A stretch of DNA of 64,000 nt. It comes from Kudoa neothunni (lineage: Eukaryota > Cnidaria). Below are positions 49,691-61,577 of this stretch, piece after piece. The DNA is taken from positions 5,084,001 through 5,148,000 of the forward strand of contig OZ199838.1 in assembly GCA_964304625.1 (NCBI GenBank). The letters are read 5' to 3'. The notes under the pieces are model-generated. The model did no database searches and was not told where the DNA came from. It was given only the letters and a program-made list of their open reading frames with translations. Numbering within the stretch: position 1 is the first letter of the stretch; each line of letters opens with the position of its first letter. The position numbers were made by a program, and so were the translations under genes.

Positions 49691-50822
49691 ATAACCCTCT
49701 ATTGGTATATCTTTTTATACAGTAAACCAATACTTAATAGATTCCAGTTACTTTTCTAATAAAATTTTGTCTTTGGTTTGACGAAAAAATTTTTTTCGAA
49801 AAATTATTGTATAAGTTTTAATTTTTATTTTATCTTGTAGTAGTCTTTGGGGTAAAATTTACCCCATGTTTTTTTCGATTAAAAATATTTCGAAAAATTA
49901 ATACTACTCCGAACTTAAATATAATAAAATTATTATGAGTAGTTTTTGTAGAAAGTAGGGAAATGTTAGATAAATTAATTAAATCGCACGCGCAGATTAT
50001 ATGAAGATGTGTGATTCTAATAATTTCATTGATGAATTTTGTTTATCAGAGAATGAGTATCATATTGTTGACGAAAATGTCTTCTTATTGATGTTTCTTG
50101 CTTAAAAATTGTTGGAAAAATTGACCATAGAGACTACGTTAGAAATTAGAGATACCACCATGCCTCTAATCATCACCAAATAGAGCCCGTTTTGGCAGCA
50201 TTTTGGTATTCCGTGAAAAGTAAATGTTGGTATCTTATGTTCCCAATAAATCAAAATGCGTGATTGTCTTAAAGAAATCGTTGAACAATTATACAAAACA
50301 TTGTTGGCAACAAATTCCACAAACAAAGCAAAAAGGAAGGTCTAATCATTATTTATGTACCCCTAAAGGAACCTTTTCTTAATGCAAAGCGAGAAACGTA
50401 TGGATACAGTGAGAGGAAAATGATAACAAATTTAAATGGTGTGAAAATTGTTATAAGTTTTATTGTCAAATTCACGCATTTAAAAACTGTTTTAACTTCG
50501 CATAAAATTCAAGAATTTTTTTAAATTTTGTTTAATATTTCAACTGGCGCAACACGTTTAATTCCGCTGAATTAACGCAATTACTTTATTAATGTACATC
50601 GATGTGTATCGACATATGACGGATCGTAAACGAAGCCGATTATCTCGTGGATTACGTCAAATTTAATATATATTTGCCAGTGTTTCATCTATAATAATTA
50701 AAACTTACTGTACAATATTGATAATTAGATTTTTTAAAGTGTTATAATTCAAAAAATGTAGGGTAAAATTTACCCCAAAGTCCATTACGCGTTCATCGTT
50801 TTTGGGATCATTAGAGGGTTAA
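49691..50822. mobile_element. piggyBac-type element (copy B, without Helitron)
   Basis: Inverted copy of the element at 17954-20277. The right end is TTAACCCTCTAATGATCCC read inward on the minus strand; the left end is ATAACCCTCTATTGG. Within it, the plus-strand frames MKMCDSNNFIDEFC (about 50000) and FLKKIVEQLYKTLL-like text (about 50260) match those of copy A. It has no insertion at the site that holds the Helitron in copy A. A GGGGTAAAATTTACCCC palindrome lies inside each end (49851 and 50760). Confidence 0.8.
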
Positions 50823-50901
50823 GAAAGAATTTAATGGTGTAAAAATTAAAACTCAATATATTTCATCCGAAAATAAAGTAGTTTGGAAAATGAAAACCAT
50901 T

Positions 50902-51841
50902 TCAACCCTTACGGGACGGAAGGGGTATTTTGGGAACCCCCAATTATTTTATTTTTCGAAATTTATATTTTCACCTTTTTATCTTCTCTATATTTTTTCA
51001 TTTAATCTTTGAATGTCAAATAACCTTTAAATTAAACTAACAACAAAATTTTTCCTTAAGGCTATAAAATAATAGACTATTTTTTCAAAACCGAACCAAT
51101 AATATTTGGTGTTTAAAAACCTTTGAATCTCATATTTATTATTTACTTAATTTCAGTTAAAATTTGATTTTTTAATGAATAAAAGGAATAAGAGTACGAC
51201 TAAGTTTTCACTTTATTTTCTACCGGAAGAATCCGGTATGCTTGGAGATTATCCTGAGATTATTGTAAGACACGAGCGCTCTAAGAAGTATATTAATTTT
51301 GAAAGTATAGGTCGATTAATATTTAATTTTGTTCCAACTATGGTTTTCTTTTTACATCATCTATTATTTTTATCATAGAATAAAAATTATAACAGAAAAG
51401 ATAGTTGTTTAAAAGGAAGGAAATATTCCTACCTTTTAATACCACTATCGCAAAATGAGATTAACGAAAACTTTCGGAAATCTTTGCTGTGGCGGTTTTG
51501 TCGGTTGTTCCTTTCAGATGCCAAATTCACTTGAAAATCAACCTTGAATTTTCCAATAATTCGTTATATCTTTATACAAGCATAACCTATATTTTTGAAG
51601 AATTGCTTCTTTATCTCGCTTTTTTCCTTAAAAGTGATTGCTACGAATTGCTTGTATTTTTTCCTAAACGGTTGAATATCTCTACGTTCTGGGCGGTTAC
51701 TTTTATTTTAAATTAAGTAACAACCACATAAAACAAATTTTTATCCCTGCGTGCGAATTAAGTTGAAAAACCTTTGGGGTACCTTAGGTCCCCCCTTCGG
51801 CAAGTGCGTAAGTTTTTCAAGTTCCGTCCTCGGAGGGTTAA
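50902..51841. mobile_element. TTAA-type non-autonomous element
   Basis: The right end, read inward, is TTAACCCTCCGAGGACGGAA; the left end is TCAACCCTTACGGGACGGAA. Each is followed by a GGGGT..CCCC palindrome. The left TTAA has one change. Interior frames (51175-51378 and 51489-51716) are short and resemble no known protein, though the first (KRNKSTTKFSLYFLPEE) could be a transposase scrap. Confidence 0.65.
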
Positions 51842-52139
51842 AAGAGGAAATCGCGAGTCAAATTGATCCGAGTGGACAGCAACAGCGGCAGCATTATCGC
51901 ATAAGATCAGAAACAACAATTTAACAATGAGAGGATTAAATTGAATAAAGGTGTCTTCGATCTGATGAGTAATTTAACGTAATTTTTAAAGTGCAGTAGG
52001 CAATCGATTTTTCGTACTTTTTAATTTTTTGTTTCTCGTTTACTCGGAAAGTTTCTGTAAAAGTAAAGATTCAGTATTAAAATATCATTAAAATTAAATT
52101 AAAAAAAGTTAACAACAAAATAAAAATGATGAAAATACG

Positions 52140-53585
52140 AAAAATCCATCGTTGCAAATTTTACGTATTTTTTTGAATTTTTCGAGGGAACTTGAAGGTT
52201 TTTCGTAGATTTCAGATGGCACAAAAAAATAAAAAAAGCATACAAATTAAGGAAGAATTTGAATTAAACGAATTTTGGAACACTTGCCTAATAAGGGAGC
52301 GGGGGATGATACTGTTCGATATTTTAAACTTCCTACAATTTCAACATTGGATGGCATTCTTAATAAGGGAGGAGAAATAGTGAAATCCCATGAAGGTGGG
52401 CTAGCTTCAGTGAAAAAAAATTGAAATATAGTACCGAAAAAAAGCGTGATTCTGAGAAGTTTGAGTGGATTAATTTGATGCGCTCAAATGATTCTTGTGT
52501 GTGAATTCATCAATAACCGACGGTTTAAAGGGTTTTAATGAATATTCAATCTAAAATGGCAAAATTGTCATGTTGATTTTTGTATCGTTGACAGCGAAAC
52601 AATTAAAAATGGATTCGAATGTTATTAGATGTAATAAAGGAATGCTCACCCGACTGTGCTTTTAAAATCGACGAAACTGCGCAATACTATCAGCAAAACG
52701 AGCCAAAATTTTTGTTTGTATATGTTCGCATAGTTTTAGGAAAGAGTTATGTCACAACTAAGGAGAATGCCTATAACCGAATAAAAAAAGGGAAAAAAAG
52801 AATAATAGTCCACTTTGTTGCTTTCATATCTGGTAAGAAACTCAATCCTTTGATTATTTGGCAGATTGCCAAATCGAGATGCTCCAAAAATGTAAAAAAA
52901 CCTTTAACTAAAGTGTGAGTGCCGCAAAAAAGCTTGAATGACTGATTATATAGTTATAATATATATAACTTGTCTATATAAATTTTTCGAATAAATTCCA
53001 ATAAAATTATTTTATTTTCGGCAATGCAATTTCTAATTTTTACAACGATTTAAGCCATATAAAAGAGACATTATAAAAAATTCTTCACATTCACAGAAGC
53101 TGACTCTCTCCCAACTTCCCCAGGTTGTCTGGAATTTATATTTTTAACTAAAGAAGCATGAGGTTCTGTTAGCAATAAGACTATATTAAATTATTTTAAA
53201 GCTAGATTTTCTTCAACTAACGATCAAGATATAAATAATGAAATTATGATCCATGAACTAACGGAAATTGACTAGATGATTCTAGAGGAGCACGATAATT
53301 TTCTATGGATAGGGAAGATTCAGTTAACTTACAGCATAATGTAGAAAAGGTAAAAGAACCACGATGATGACGATATATCCTAAGATTTACCAATCGAAGA
53401 TATTTTTTCGAAGAAAGTTGTAGAATCAATTCAAAAACTTTAAAGTTTCTTAAAACGTAATGCAATTGATGAGTAAAACTTGGTCATAAAGCTGGAAAGT
53501 ACGCTGTCAAACGTATTATTCAAAAAAATTGAGCCCAACTAAGATAACTGATTATTTCCACAAAAGCGATTCTTAAAGTCTTTTC
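52140..53585 (+). pseudogene. pogo/Tigger-like transposase relic (second copy)
   Basis: Scattered plus-strand pieces of a transposase distinct from that at 14011. An N-terminal basic segment (MAQKNKKSIQIKEEFEL, about 52216) is followed by a core frame at 52619-52918 with AFKIDETAQYYQQNEP, KGKKRIIVHFVAF and KKLNPLIIWQIAKSRCSKN, corresponding to the first part of the DDE domain. Near 53540-53580 a C-terminal piece, SPTKITDYFHKSDS, parallels KITSFFHKN of the first element. Many stops and a missing middle show long decay. No terminal repeats were found. Confidence 0.7.
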
Positions 53586-54639
53586 TCAACTATTTTTTGA
53601 TTTATAATAGCAGTTTTTCATTTTCATTATTGATTATAAAAATTGATGAGACAAGATAAAAAACCATTACTATCGTTTCTTGTCGCTGCAATAATTTAAT
53701 TCGAAATCACTTAGCTCGAAATTTACAAAAGAATAATTTTTTATTTGATCATGAAGAAAATTTATACATAAAATAAGCAAGATTTTGAAATAAATGTTAA
53801 ACGTCAAGTAAAATATAAAAAAATTAAATTTACTCATACCAGTATTAGCATCCATCAAACGGGGTTCCTTATTTTTTAAATTATTTATATTAAATAAAAC
53901 ATAAAATGAGATGAATTTTAATGAAAACCCAGTTTAATCACTCCCTCAACTATCTCGATTCTTACGACGCGCTTGCTTCGGAAAATAAGAAAAATCCGCA
54001 ATTATGGATTTTTCGTACTTTTTTGTCAGGCATAATTTTTTATTTGAAAACTCTAGTTATATCGCGTTATTTCTGTAACTCGATCATTAATTTTCTCTGT
54101 ATTTCTTTGTTTTAAAAAATTTTATCTTATAAAGTTAATAATATCAGAAGTAGGTTCTCATAATTATAAAGCCAAGTGAAACGACCTAAAATCCCACGAT
54201 TTTTAGATTATATTATTGATTCTTTTTAAAAATCATTAAAATTAAAAGTTTCACAGAGGAGCTACTGACATCCTTCTAGTGGCAAGCTTATAATAACGAA
54301 TAGTAAATCCGAAAATAAGTTATTTTGGGATTAAGACTCGGTAATTCGCAGTGAAATTCTATGATATGCTAAGAATTATCATTTACTCAATTGAATATTA
54401 CATCTTAAATTTTTAATCTTCAAATATAAGAAAAAAAATTCTCGGTATATATGTGTTTTCTTTAGAATCGAAACAAACTTGTCTGTAAAAGCGCAAAAAT
54501 CATCAATATTAGCCGATGTTAATTTATGTAAATATAATATTTTTATATCGGTCCAAGTGCTTTAAATTTTTAGAGGAATGCCGAAATTTATGGATGCTTT
54601 GGTTTCATCTATCCAAAACTAGGTTCAAATTGGTCGGAT
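53586..54639. other. Spacer within the transposon cluster
   Basis: AT-rich, no gene. Probably debris of nested elements. A palindrome GGGGTCCACGCGGACCCC at 54642-54659 followed by CGGACAGGGAGGGCTAA looks like a TTAA-element end. Confidence 0.4.
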
Positions 54640-55715
54640 TTGGGGTCCACGCGGACCCCACTTCGGACAGGGAGGGCTAATGGCGAATACGCTGAAAAGT
54701 ATTTTTTCGGTGTTGGTGGGAAAGTTGTATGCCTGATTTGCCGCATAACAATTGTTGCGTTCAACGAGTATAATTCGAAATGTCATTTTCGTACAAAACA
54801 TACTAATTTTTTGAATGAAAATTAGCACAACTAGAAATGCAAAGGAAGGCCAATGATCTGGTTCAAAATTTGAAAAGGCAACAAAATATTTTTGGGAAAA
54901 CGTCATCAATACAAAACAATGCAACGTCGGTTAGCTCTATGCTAGCTTATAAAGTGACAAATCAAAATAATTCGTTTACGGAGGGCAAGCTTATTAAAGA
55001 TTGTATTGTCGATGCTATCAATATTGTGTGTCCTGAAGCCAAATCAATAATAGAGATCTTATCAGTTTCACGATGGACAATTGTTTGTTGTATAGGCACA
55101 ATTGTATCTAATGTCAAAGGAATCCTTCCAGAAAAATTAAAAATTTTGAACTGTATTCTATTGCAGTAGATGAAAGTACAGACTCGGCGATATTGTTTAG
55201 TTAGTCATTTTCATCAAAGAAATTGATGAATACTTTGAAATTATAGAGGAATTGTTATCTTTAGAGTCACTTAAAAATACAACAACTGAAAAAGACTTGC
55301 TGAGCCAGCTAATTAGCATTTTATTTAGTGTTGGATTAAATTTGAACAAATTTGCCAGCAAAACATACGATGCTTGCGCTTCCTCGCTCAGAATAACACT
55401 CTCGAGTTATGAAATTACGTAATGGTAAAATCAAAAAAAACATCTAATGCATAATGCAATATCATTTCATAGTATTATACACCAAAAAAGCCTCTGCAAC
55501 TCAAAAGCTTCTTCTTGGGTGCATATATATATACTCTAATTTTTTAAATAACGTAATTAAGGAAACTTTTATTCAAAACGAATGAATTTAAAATAAAAAA
55601 TTATTGTCCTATTTGCATTTTAATGTTAGTAAAAAGGCTATTTTTGAATATTGCGGCCTCCTGTCTTAAAATATTATGTCTATGCAACCCGCGGATAAAA
55701 GTTTTACCACCCCTG
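54640..55715 (+). pseudogene. hAT transposase relic with 3' terminus
   Basis: A BED-type zinc-finger region (EYAEKYFFGVGGKVVCLICR then HFRTKH, 54680-54810) is followed, in the next frame, by a 110-residue segment (54837-55169) with FTEGKLIKDCIVDAINIVCP and VSRWTIVCCI, and by ESTDSA and IEELLSLESLKNTTT at about 55165-55290. This order matches hAT transposases of the ZBED/GTF2IRD2-like group. The rest of the catalytic domain and the dimerisation region are missing. The segment ends in an inverted hAT terminus, ACCACCCCTG, at 55715. Frame breaks show it is inactive. Confidence 0.8.
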
Positions 55716-56173
55716 ATTTACAGAATAGGGAATAATTTTTAGCGATTCGACAGGATACGAATAGGGACGACTATTTCCCTGACCATCCAACCTTACTCCC
55801 CCTTTTGTTTGAGATTTGCGGATATTTCAAACGTTAACTTTGGGATTTTTAGGATAATATTTCCAACGAAAATTATAACTATAAAACTGCGAAAGCGACA
55901 AATTCTAATGCTCAAAATCACAGTTAATGTTACATATACCATCTTTTGCCGTGGCATCGCATTTAGGAATAATAATTTGCAAAATTCTCATTTCTAATTC
56001 TTAGCAAGTCTTAGGAAAACTATAAATTTTCTACCATTGACGAGTAACGAACTCAAAGAGTAAAATAAACATTAAAGTTTTGCGCTAGAAATTGTAACGC
56101 AAGTGATTCATATAAAATGTAATTAATATCGACATAAAATAACACTGTCTATTAGACAAATAGTAACAACCAC
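55716..56173. other. Spacer before the PSMD9-like gene
   Basis: No gene. It is the 3' flank of the minus-strand gene that ends at 56174. Confidence 0.5.
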
Positions 56174-56562
56174 TCAAACAGATTTGAAATATTCTTGTAA
56201 AAGAGCTTCAATCTCGTCTGTGAGTTTTTTATAATCGTTGGTAAGACCTACAATAAAATCCAACGTGTGAGAGACGACTCAATGGTATGAAGACAGTGAG
56301 TGACTTACAGTAGACTTTATTGCGAGCCTCTCTGATGGTGTACATATCAAAATGTGGATGGGGGAACTGTTGATCATCAGTCAGCGGTTTCTTCATCCCA
56401 ACTCCTAACTATGCATACAATCAAGAAAAATTAGATTGGACGCCAACAGCATACGTCATCAAGCAGTTTAGTGTTTCGTTGAATCTCCTGGTGTATTTTT
56501 TCACGCTCATCCATCTTTTTCAATGCATCATCCCTTATTTCCATTTTATCCCGCATAACCAT
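56174..56562 (-). CDS. PSMD9: PSMD9/p27-like proteasome assembly chaperone, N-terminal domain only
   Basis: In animals and yeast (Nas2) this protein helps assemble the base of the 19S proteasome, binding Rpt5. Three exons join in frame: 56455-56562, 56309-56408 and 56174-56247, with introns of 46 and 61 nt (donors GTATGC and GTAAGT). The product is 93 residues. MVMRDKMEIRDDALKKMDER starts a helical hairpin; VGMKKPLTDDQQFPHPHFDM and YTIREARNKVYCLTNDYKKL match the human segment IGMNEPLVD...[20 protein letters not shown]. The start is the first in-frame ATG after an upstream stop. The frame ends right after the coiled N-terminal domain (EALLQEYFKSV), so the usual C-terminal PDZ domain is absent; I see no PDZ-coding exon downstream on this strand. 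The short form could be genuine reduction or a missed 3' exon. Confidence 0.8.
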
Positions 56563-57450
56563 TGTACAATAATAAGGTAATTGGGAAGGCACGGTTTTTG
56601 TCGATGTTTTACTTATTGTTATGGCGTACGCAGAAGTCCCTTTTTAACAACCTCCCAATTTGAGAAGTATAAAAATTGTCATGGTAGTTAGAATTACATT
56701 TTTAACAAACAGGTGCATTTATCATGCATTACCTCATTATTTGGACTACAAATTCAACCCATATCAATCCAGATTTCACCACATGGTTAATGTTAGTTCA
56801 TCCTCAGCATTGATCTGATTGTGAAAATATTTAAACGTATATCGATAGGAAGATATTCATAATTGGATTATGTTGAGTAACCATTGAGTTGAATAAAAGC
56901 AAAACAATTGATTTGAGAATTTTTAAAATTCCGCATGGCGTAATTTTTATTATTTATTCATAAAAAAACATATTTCCCAATGAGTTTTTTCATAAAAACT
57001 ATGCATGAATGAAATTTTTTAATCACTCATAGTTTTCGCATCGAAGATGTTGACGGTCGCGCCCAGTAATTTCCAGTCCCGTAAATAATCGAGGTAAATT
57101 ACGAAAATAAACGGCATAAACTACATATAAGATCATTTAAAAATGTGGAGACGCTTATTATAATTTTTTAACACTTTCTATCGTTCAAAAAAATAACGAT
57201 TCTACATTTTTCCTGTTTAATTTTTAAAAACTGATTCCTGTTTCAAACTTTAGAAGAAGTTTTGACAGTTAATTTTTCCCCAAGGAAAAAATAAGTTAAT
57301 TTAATTGCTTTCCGAACATACAAAACCACTCTTGTTGCTTGAAATATTGTTTATTATTAATATACTAAATGTATAATTGATAGATGCATACACAATCTCA
57401 AATAATAACCACACTGTATTTTTGTTTTGGACTATAATAATCTATCAATA
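56563..57450. other. Upstream spacer of the PSMD9-like gene
   Basis: AT-rich; should contain its promoter. No other gene seen. Confidence 0.4.
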
Positions 57451-59015
57451 TCTACTATCTATACACATAATAAAGTTCTTATGTCTGTTCGTGTGTGTGT
57501 GTGAGTTTGTAGTAGTACGCATGTGCCACGGAGAAATTTTCTTTAAATATAGTTGTAAGTTTGTATTTGAATAGATAAAACCATTAACGAACATCAATCA
57601 TTCATTTGGAAGTATAAATATAGTCAATAACACAGTCCGAAGTCAGGAATTTTCTGGTTGTCTTCACAAATAGAAGATTAAAAACACCTGAATAATATTG
57701 ATATTTGTTTACTTCTGATTGATAGCCAATTAATATGAACTTTTACTCATTATATAGAAAAAGAGTCTCTTAATTATAGTATAGAATGTTCTAAACATTT
57801 TACATACGCCTGTTCGGAGCACTTTTGAGACAAATAAACCTATTAACGTCACATTTACAAGAGTTGTCATATTTCCCTTAAAATTTGAAGCATAAACAAG
57901 TTATTTGGTATGTATTTTCTCATTTTGAGCGTTATGGATATAGTTAAGCAAAAAAGATTATGATCATTTTAAATAAAACACATAATTTGAGATAACAAGT
58001 TGTTACCACGTTGAAATAATTCGAGTCTCCATATGTATCCTAATTATTCCTTACCCCAGACCTTGAGGTTAATATTCAAATTAATATACTGTTTTCTTTA
58101 TGCTCGCATTAATTTATTATGATATAAAAGCTGCATAAAAATACAGTCCCTTTTCAATGCGTGCCATGTAAGTTAATAAGAAATTATTGGTCCATTCGAT
58201 CTAACCGATATTTTCACAAAGTTTTCATTAATCTAAGAATAGTTCAGTACGAAGAGATTTTATTAGGGCAGTTAAACAGTACGTTAATTTTTAAAAAGGT
58301 GCATCCCTCAAGAAAACTAGTTGATGTTTAAGCATTACTGTAATTTTTCAAACCAAAAACACCTTTACATTTTTGATTTAATCGGATTTTGTTGATTAAA
58401 TGTGTATATTTTTGAACCAGTAAGTATTCTTGATAAAAAGCAAGGTTGGCATCATCATAAAATTGCGATAAAAGGAGTAACAATTACTATTTATATTTTG
58501 GAGGCATCTTAAGTTGATTTTATTTTTTTTATCGTTTGTAGACTAATAATAAATTTTATAATTAGAAGGATTAATTTTTATCGCAAAATTTTGAAAAAAA
58601 CTGAAAGTCCTATTTAAGTCTCTTAATGATTTTGTTTCATAAATAGCTGAACTTTAATCGCTAATTACATTTCTCTTAAAATTAAGGTCACCATAGTTTT
58701 GGTCAATAATTTGTAAAATACAGCTAAAATTACCCATTAATTTTTCTCCATACCTCTATCTATATTTGAATGGAAAGTGTGCGCATAACTTCGTTTATCT
58801 AAATCATCACATTGTAAAAATAATGACAAGCTTTATAATACATAAATTAAAATAGAAAAATAGAATTAAAAGTTAAAATTTTCCATCACACTGTACCACG
58901 CAAAACTGAGTATTAGCGCTATTTACTTAAAAATCATAAGGGCTTTAGTCTGCGCCAGGTTATAGCCTACTTGGCTGGGCAAGGAAGTCTTTGCGAAGCG
59001 GAGCTTTTGCGCTAG
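57451..59015 (+). mobile_element. Second Helitron-like non-autonomous element
   Basis: It starts TCTACTATCTATACAC after an A, and its first bases, including a GTGTGTGTGTG run and GCATGTGCC, parallel the Helitron at 18965. It ends GCGCTAG before a T, and a GCGAAGC..GCTTTTGC imperfect hairpin (58993-59010) stands just inside, as expected for a Helitron 3' end. No Rep/helicase gene is present. No empty site is available in the window, so the right limit rests on motif recognition. Confidence 0.65.
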
Positions 59016-59459
59016 TTGTCAATATAAGTCAAAGTAATCTAATAGAACTTGTTGACAAAAAAAACTTAATTTTAATCTTACTGTGAATTTAAAATTTTTT
59101 AATGCATAATCACAGGGACCGTAGCAGCCATTCTTCATGAAAAATTAAAAACTCCGTTACTAAATAATATTATTCTCAAAACAAAGTTATAGAAGTCGAC
59201 TAAATTATTTTACTGATCATATAGGTCAGAATATTTAAGAATTGCCATAACAACCCTGTTCGTTTCTTTTAACCAGACTTAATTTAGATCTACATAAAAT
59301 GAATCCCTACAAATTTTTATGTACACTCAACTGTTATTATCAAACTCAAGAACCCACATTTATGATAACATCAAAATGTTTGTTACTAAACTTTGATATG
59401 TTTAAAACAATTCTGCGTGTCTCTTATGTTTTCAAATGACAAAGGGGATCCATATACAG
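59016..59459. other. Spacer
   Basis: AT-rich, nothing recognised. Confidence 0.5.
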
Positions 59460-60389
59460 CAGTGGTGCACAAACTTTTGGAGCCTTGGGCCAAATTTTAA
59501 TCTTCGAAAACTTACAGGGGCCAAGAAGTTTAAAACGCAATATTCAATATAATTCATAAATAATAAGTTTACTAAATGTTTTCAATGGAATAACGAATGA
59601 CATAGCAAACAAATAATATCCGTTCCCTGTTGAATAAAAAAATATTTTTCTGTCTAGGCGTCATTAAATTTTCTATTCTCATTATAAGCATTTTTTTCAA
59701 ATTTCACTCATCTTAACCTGGAATAAAATAAAAATAAGTTGAATTAAGTATTAGATATATTTTGGGTGAGAAAAATGGTTGTGTGCATATATGTGAAGTG
59801 CAGACAAATTGCTTCTTAATATGTGCTCATTGTCAGCTCTAACGGATGTTTATCCTTTGCGTCAAAGTTTCTTTTACATTTTATTTATTTTTCTTATAGA
59901 AATTTTGCTTTTTACGCACAACATAAATCGTACTTTAATTATTAATCTTATTTTAACTGAACTAAAACTTCGGGTCAGCATTGTCAAACGAGTTTTGAAA
60001 TCACAAATCCGCCTAGTATCTGTATGACTTTTTCCTCCAAACACATTCAAGAAGATATAATTAAAATTGGTACATGAACTTCGATTAAAAAACGTTTTTC
60101 CTATATCACATGTTGAAGTGGCTAATAGCAATAAATCTTATTGCCTATTTGGAGAGTTTTTCGATGTTTCATTTTTAATGGTTCGCATATAATAAAAAAC
60201 TCGGCTAAATTTGTTTAGTAGCTTCATTAGGCGCTCTCGATATATTCAATCACTACATAAACCAATTGAAAGTTAAATAATCGAATGCTTTTTTTATTTC
60301 ATTTAAAAGTACACCATTAATTTGAATTTAATTAGGGTTCATCTCGGACCACAAAAAAGCTCATTGAGGGCCGGAGTTTGTGCACCCTG
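59460..60389. mobile_element. Non-autonomous hAT-type element
   Basis: The left end is CAGTGGTGCACAAACTTTTG; the right end, read inverted, is CAGGGTGCACAAACTCCGG. The 930-bp interior lacks a transposase. The 8-bp flanks (ATATACAG and TCATACAT) agree at only five positions, so the duplication is eroded. Confidence 0.7.
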
Positions 60390-60613
60390 TCATACATTGA
60401 TCAACGGTATAATCGTGTTATTGCAAATTTTTATCCCATGAACATATCTTTGACATTCATTTCTTAATTATTTTCAAAATTTTAAAACTAACTTGGAATT
60501 TCAATTCTAACAAAATCCATACCCTTTGAGGGGGGTAAATCAGCTGGCGCGCGCAACAATAGTTTCGATGTCCTCGAGAAAACTTAGGTATTCTCCTCTT
60601 ACCATGCATACAC

Positions 60614-61384
60614 ATGCCATTAAATTCATGTAGTACAGTTTATTTTATATCTGCTTCAAATGATAACGATATCAATACAACGTTGGAATTAATGTTTCAA
60701 AAATTGAATTCATTAGTATGCAGTCGAATATCAGAATTTAAAATTGAAATCAATTATTACGATGAAAAATCAGCAGTCTCAGAAAATAATGAAAGATACA
60801 CTCAATCACTAAATTTTATTCATCTTGATGATGTTCTACAATTGAAATGTTGCATATACGACAATAAAATCATTTATTACGATGGTGATTTGGATGCAAT
60901 AGTTGGCGATATGGTCACCAAATTTCAGCCCCAAAAGACCATTATCGTATGTAGTTGGACGGATTATTTAAATTTGAAATTGAAATTGTTTGCAGGTGCA
61001 TGGAAACACATATTTTATAGAGAATCGAGACGTTAAAATTGGCCAATTTACAAGCCGCAACGAAAATAAATTGATCTATTTAGAAGTAAGTTTTGTGAGC
61101 ACATGTTGCTGAATGACTCACAAATACTCCCATTGTAATCGCCAAATGAAATTCATAGAACTTCGATATAATCCAGCTAATATATTGGGTCTAATTTGTC
61201 TAAATTCTAGGTGAACCAAGATCCTAAAGTAATGTCACAAAATTCTAGGTTCAAAGTTCAAATTGTAGACGAATACATTGAACAATTATCGATAAAATTC
61301 TCTCTCAACAGGGCCAAACACTATTTTAACTCATACGATCAATATTTTACTCAGCTTGTCAAAGTCATGCATAATGGCAGCTGA
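60614..61384 (+). CDS. MED20: Mediator complex subunit 20
   Basis: A head-module subunit of Mediator, which links transcription factors to RNA polymerase II in the nucleus. Three exons join in phase 0: 60614-60946, 60996-61085 and 61211-61384, with introns of 49 and 125 nt (donors GTATGT and GTAAGT, acceptors TTTGCAG and TTCTAG). The product has 198 residues, close to the 212 of human MED20. Features that parallel the human protein are an N-terminal helix after a beta-strand (NTTLELMFQKLNSLVCS), LKCCIYDNKIIYYDGDLDAI (human CFALFENGPCLIADTNFD), VHGNTYFIENRDVKIGQFT (human TRGTRYQYCDFLVKVGTVT) and a C-terminal helix with SYDQYFTQLVKVMHN (human DTMVQYMELFNKIRK). The match is by pattern rather than high identity. 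An alternative 25-nt intron is ruled out by the better fit of the chosen splice. Confidence 0.75.
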
Positions 61385-61577
61385 AAAATACATAATTTTT
61401 AACTCGAAAAATCCAAAAATATGTTTATAATCATACTAACATTAGAATCAATGTCTTTTAGATTTGTTTTGTGTCTGTGTCGTTTTTTCAATATAGCGTG
61501 GTTTCAAGGGGTTTCGTGCAAAGCAGTGGAATTTAATTCTTAAAATAAGCAGTTATTTTTAGATATTTGAGAAGAAA

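Noticed and set aside
49072-55715. One intact 6.6 kb hAT element bounded by matching ends
   Set aside because: The 8-bp flanks differ and the transposase is fragmentary, so a single insertion is not supported.
60996-61020. An apparent 25-nt intron in MED20
   Set aside because: Splicing 60947-60995 (49 nt, GTATGT...TTTGCAG) also keeps the frame, has stronger sites and gives VHGNTYFIENRDVKIG, which fits the human MED20 pattern better.
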